Assembly (NCBI GenBank): GCA_016873575.1
Contig: VGWY01000163.1
Location: forward strand, 1 to 5,862
Reading direction: 5' to 3'
From: Nitrospira sp.
GTDB taxonomy: Bacteria > Nitrospirota > Thermodesulfovibrionia > Thermodesulfovibrionales > SM23-35
DNA length: 5,862 bases
The translations under genes were made by a program, and so were the position numbers. Each line of letters starts with the position of its first letter. Within the stretch, counting starts at the first letter, position 1. The notes below the pieces were generated by a model, which had not been told where the DNA came from, did not search any database, and saw only the letters and a program-made list of their open reading frames with translations. Positions 4,378 to 5,862 of the stretch are shown here, piece by piece.

Positions 4378-5862
4378 ATGTGTGGTATCTGCGGCATATA
4401 TAATTTCGACGGGCATTCTGTAGATAAAGGACTTCTACAAAGGATGAATGATACTCTTTTCCATAGAGGTCCTGATGGTGAAGGTTTTTTCATAGATTCC
4501 AACATCGGTTTGGGACACAGACGCCTGAGCATTATTGACCTTGAGGGCGGGAAACAACCGATGAGCAATGAAGACGGCGCCATACAGGTTGTTTTCAATG
4601 GAGAGATCTACAACTTTTTAGAACTCAAAAAGGAACTCGAAGCAAAAAGGTATCGCTTCAGGACAAGAAGCGATACAGAAACCATTATTTACGGGTATGA
4701 AGAATGGGGGGAAGATTTTGTTCAGAAGCTGAGGGGTATGTTTGCCATTGCCCTCTGGGATGCACGTATGAAGAAACTGTTGCTCATAAGAGACCGTATT
4801 GGCAAAAAACCCCTTTTTTATCATCTCGGGAAAGACCGTATTCTCTTTGCCTCTGAAATGAAGGCCTTGCTCGTGGACAAAAGCATCCCGAAAGAAATTG
4901 ACCTTCATGCCCTTGACTCGTATCTCAGCTTTGGGTATGTCCCTTCACCAATGAGTATTTTTAAATCTATTAATAAGATACCACCGGCACACATTGCAGT
5001 TTACAAAAATGGTCATTTCTCTGTGAAACCATATTGGCATCTTGATATGGGCAATGTGGCTTCACATAAGCCTGAGAAAAACGTAATCGAGGAACTGAGA
5101 TCGCTTTTTGATGAGGCAGTACGTCTCCGTCTCATCAGTGATGTGCCTCTTGGGGCATTTCTGAGCGGTGGCATTGACTCAAGCATTGTTGTTGCTTCCA
5201 TGGCAGGTTTAATGAAAAAAGAACCTGTGAAAACAGCCTCCATTGGTTTTTCAGATAAAAATTTTGATGAACTTAAATATGCCCGGATTGTAGCTGATTA
5301 TTACCGCACTGATCACACAGAATTTGTGGTGACTCCAAATGCCCTTGAAGTGCTGAATGATATTGTCTGGCATCTTGACGAACCATTTGCCGATGCCTCA
5401 GCTATTCCTACTTACTACGTGTCCAAAATGGCACGTCAAAAGGTTACCGTAGCTCTTTCAGGCGACGGTGGTGATGAAACTTTTGCTGGATATATCAATC
5501 GCTATTATATGAACCGTCTGGAGGACAATATTCGTAAAAAGATTCCTGATTCCCTCGGAAAGTATATCTTGAATCCTTTATCAAAAGTCTTCCCCATGGC
5601 AGATTATCTCCCAAGACCACTTCGATTAAAGCGCTTTCTATCTAATCTTTCTTATACCTTTGAACAAGCCTATTTCAGGGATATGTCTTTTTATTTTCTC
5701 CCTGAGATGAAACAGGGTCTTTATCGTCCTGAGTTCAAGGTGGCAATAAAAGATTTTGATGCCTTTGATATTCTCGGTAAACACTTTGAAGTAAATAGAA
5801 ACCCTGATGTAACAACAAGGGTTCAATATGTTGACATCAAAACGTACCTTCCGGAAGACATC
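4378..5862 (+). CDS. asnB: Glutamine-hydrolysing asparagine synthetase-like amidotransferase, 3' partial (exosortase/EPS-cluster type)
   Basis: 495 codons are open to the right edge. Relatives have roughly 600-640 residues, so about the last 130 are missing. The start is certain because Cys2 of MCGICGIYNF is the N-terminal nucleophile of the class II glutaminase domain. That domain also shows R49 in HRRLSIID, N74-G75-E76 in NGEIYN, D99 in RSDTE, and RDRIGKKPLFYH. From about 230 comes the ATP-pyrophosphatase synthetase domain: VPLGAFLSGGIDSS with the PP-loop SGGIDS at 263-268, DEPFADASAIPTYY, and SGDGGDETFAGY (361-372). The family hydrolyses glutamine, channels ammonia and amidates an adenylated carboxylate. 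In AsnB the carboxylate is aspartate; in polysaccharide loci it may be a glycan or peptide-like acid. The sequence strongly resembles exosortase A-associated amidotransferase 1, by memory of the family. Only a weak AAGAAA (about 4364-4369) precedes the ATG. The 188-nt repeat-filled gap suggests looser coupling to the upstream genes. All key residues inspected are present. Confidence 0.93.
   Translation, partial: MCGICGIYNFDGHSVDKGLLQRMNDTLFHRGPDGEGFFIDSNIGLGHRRLSIIDLEGGKQPMSNEDGAIQVVFNGEIYNFLELKKELEAKRYRFRTRSDTETIIYGYEEWGEDFVQKLRGMFAIALWDARMKKLLLIRDRIGKKPLFYHLGKDRILFASEMKALLVDKSIPKEIDLHALDSYLSFGYVPSPMSIFKSINKIPPAHIAVYKNGHFSVKPYWHLDMGNVASHKPEKNVIEELRSLFDEAVRLRLISDVPLGAFLSGGIDSSIVVASMAGLMKKEPVKTASIGFSDKNFDELKYARIVADYYRTDHTEFVVTPNALEVLNDIVWHLDEPFADASAIPTYYVSKMARQKVTVALSGDGGDETFAGYINRYYMNRLEDNIRKKIPDSLGKYILNPLSKVFPMADYLPRPLRLKRFLSNLSYTFEQAYFRDMSFYFLPEMKQGLYRPEFKVAIKDFDAFDILGKHFEVNRNPDVTTRVQYVDIKTYLPEDI

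Noticed and set aside
4222..4416. Minus-strand 64-residue open frame across the repeat-filled gap
   Set aside because: It is mainly a translation of the palindromic repeats and runs into the amidotransferase start.
4618..4908. Minus-strand 96-residue open frame inside the amidotransferase, with similar minus-strand frames at 4362-4598, 5013-5243 and 5638-5826
   Set aside because: They lie opposite strongly conserved AsnB-like coding sequence and show no recognisable domain of their own.

Overview
The window looks like part of a surface- or exopolysaccharide biosynthesis locus from a Gram-negative bacterium. All five recognisable genes lie on the + strand. In order they are a D-2-hydroxyacid dehydrogenase homologue (cut by the left edge), two family 2 glycosyltransferases, an ATP-grasp ligase-like protein, and a glutamine-dependent asparagine synthetase-like amidotransferase (cut by the right edge). 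The amidotransferase resembles the AsnB-like enzymes found in exosortase (XrtA)/EPS clusters. No exosortase, polymerase or sorting-signal protein is visible here, so that assignment rests on protein resemblance alone. The moderate-to-low GC content and the dispersed hairpin repeats (runs of C against runs of G; CTTGT/ACAAG loops) recall Nitrospirota, Desulfobacterota or Brocadiales-type genomes. This is a weak taxonomic hint, not a determination.

Layout: 2-871 is the dehydrogenase homologue, whose conserved catalytic Glu and His positions appear to hold Lys and Tyr. 869-1036 is a 168-bp non-coding element with 25-bp imperfect terminal inverted repeats and two strong internal hairpins, best read as a MITE-like insertion at a TA dinucleotide. 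Its left end overlaps the dehydrogenase stop codon. 1060-2001 and 2086-3012 are two different GT2 glycosyltransferases. 3017-4189 is the ATP-grasp protein, starting 4 nt after the preceding stop. The 188-bp gap 4190-4377 is largely made of three separate palindromic repeats. 4378-5862 is the amidotransferase, without its C-terminal end.

Functional reading (inference): the two glycosyltransferases would add sugars to a lipid-linked or nascent glycan. The ATP-grasp protein and the amidotransferase both belong to families that form amide or related bonds, so together they suggest a glycan carrying amide or amino-acid modifications. The dehydrogenase homologue may process a small acid precursor, or may have a changed or non-catalytic role. 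The middle three genes look co-transcribed. The repeat elements on either side could lower transcription into or out of that block.

The most distinctive signals are the MITE-like element, whose removal rebuilds the same stop codon and a tight 22-nt gene junction; the double-hairpin repeat at 4246-4306, whose two halves differ by compensating base-pair changes; and the altered active site of the dehydrogenase homologue. I see no RNA gene, CRISPR array or complete insertion sequence.
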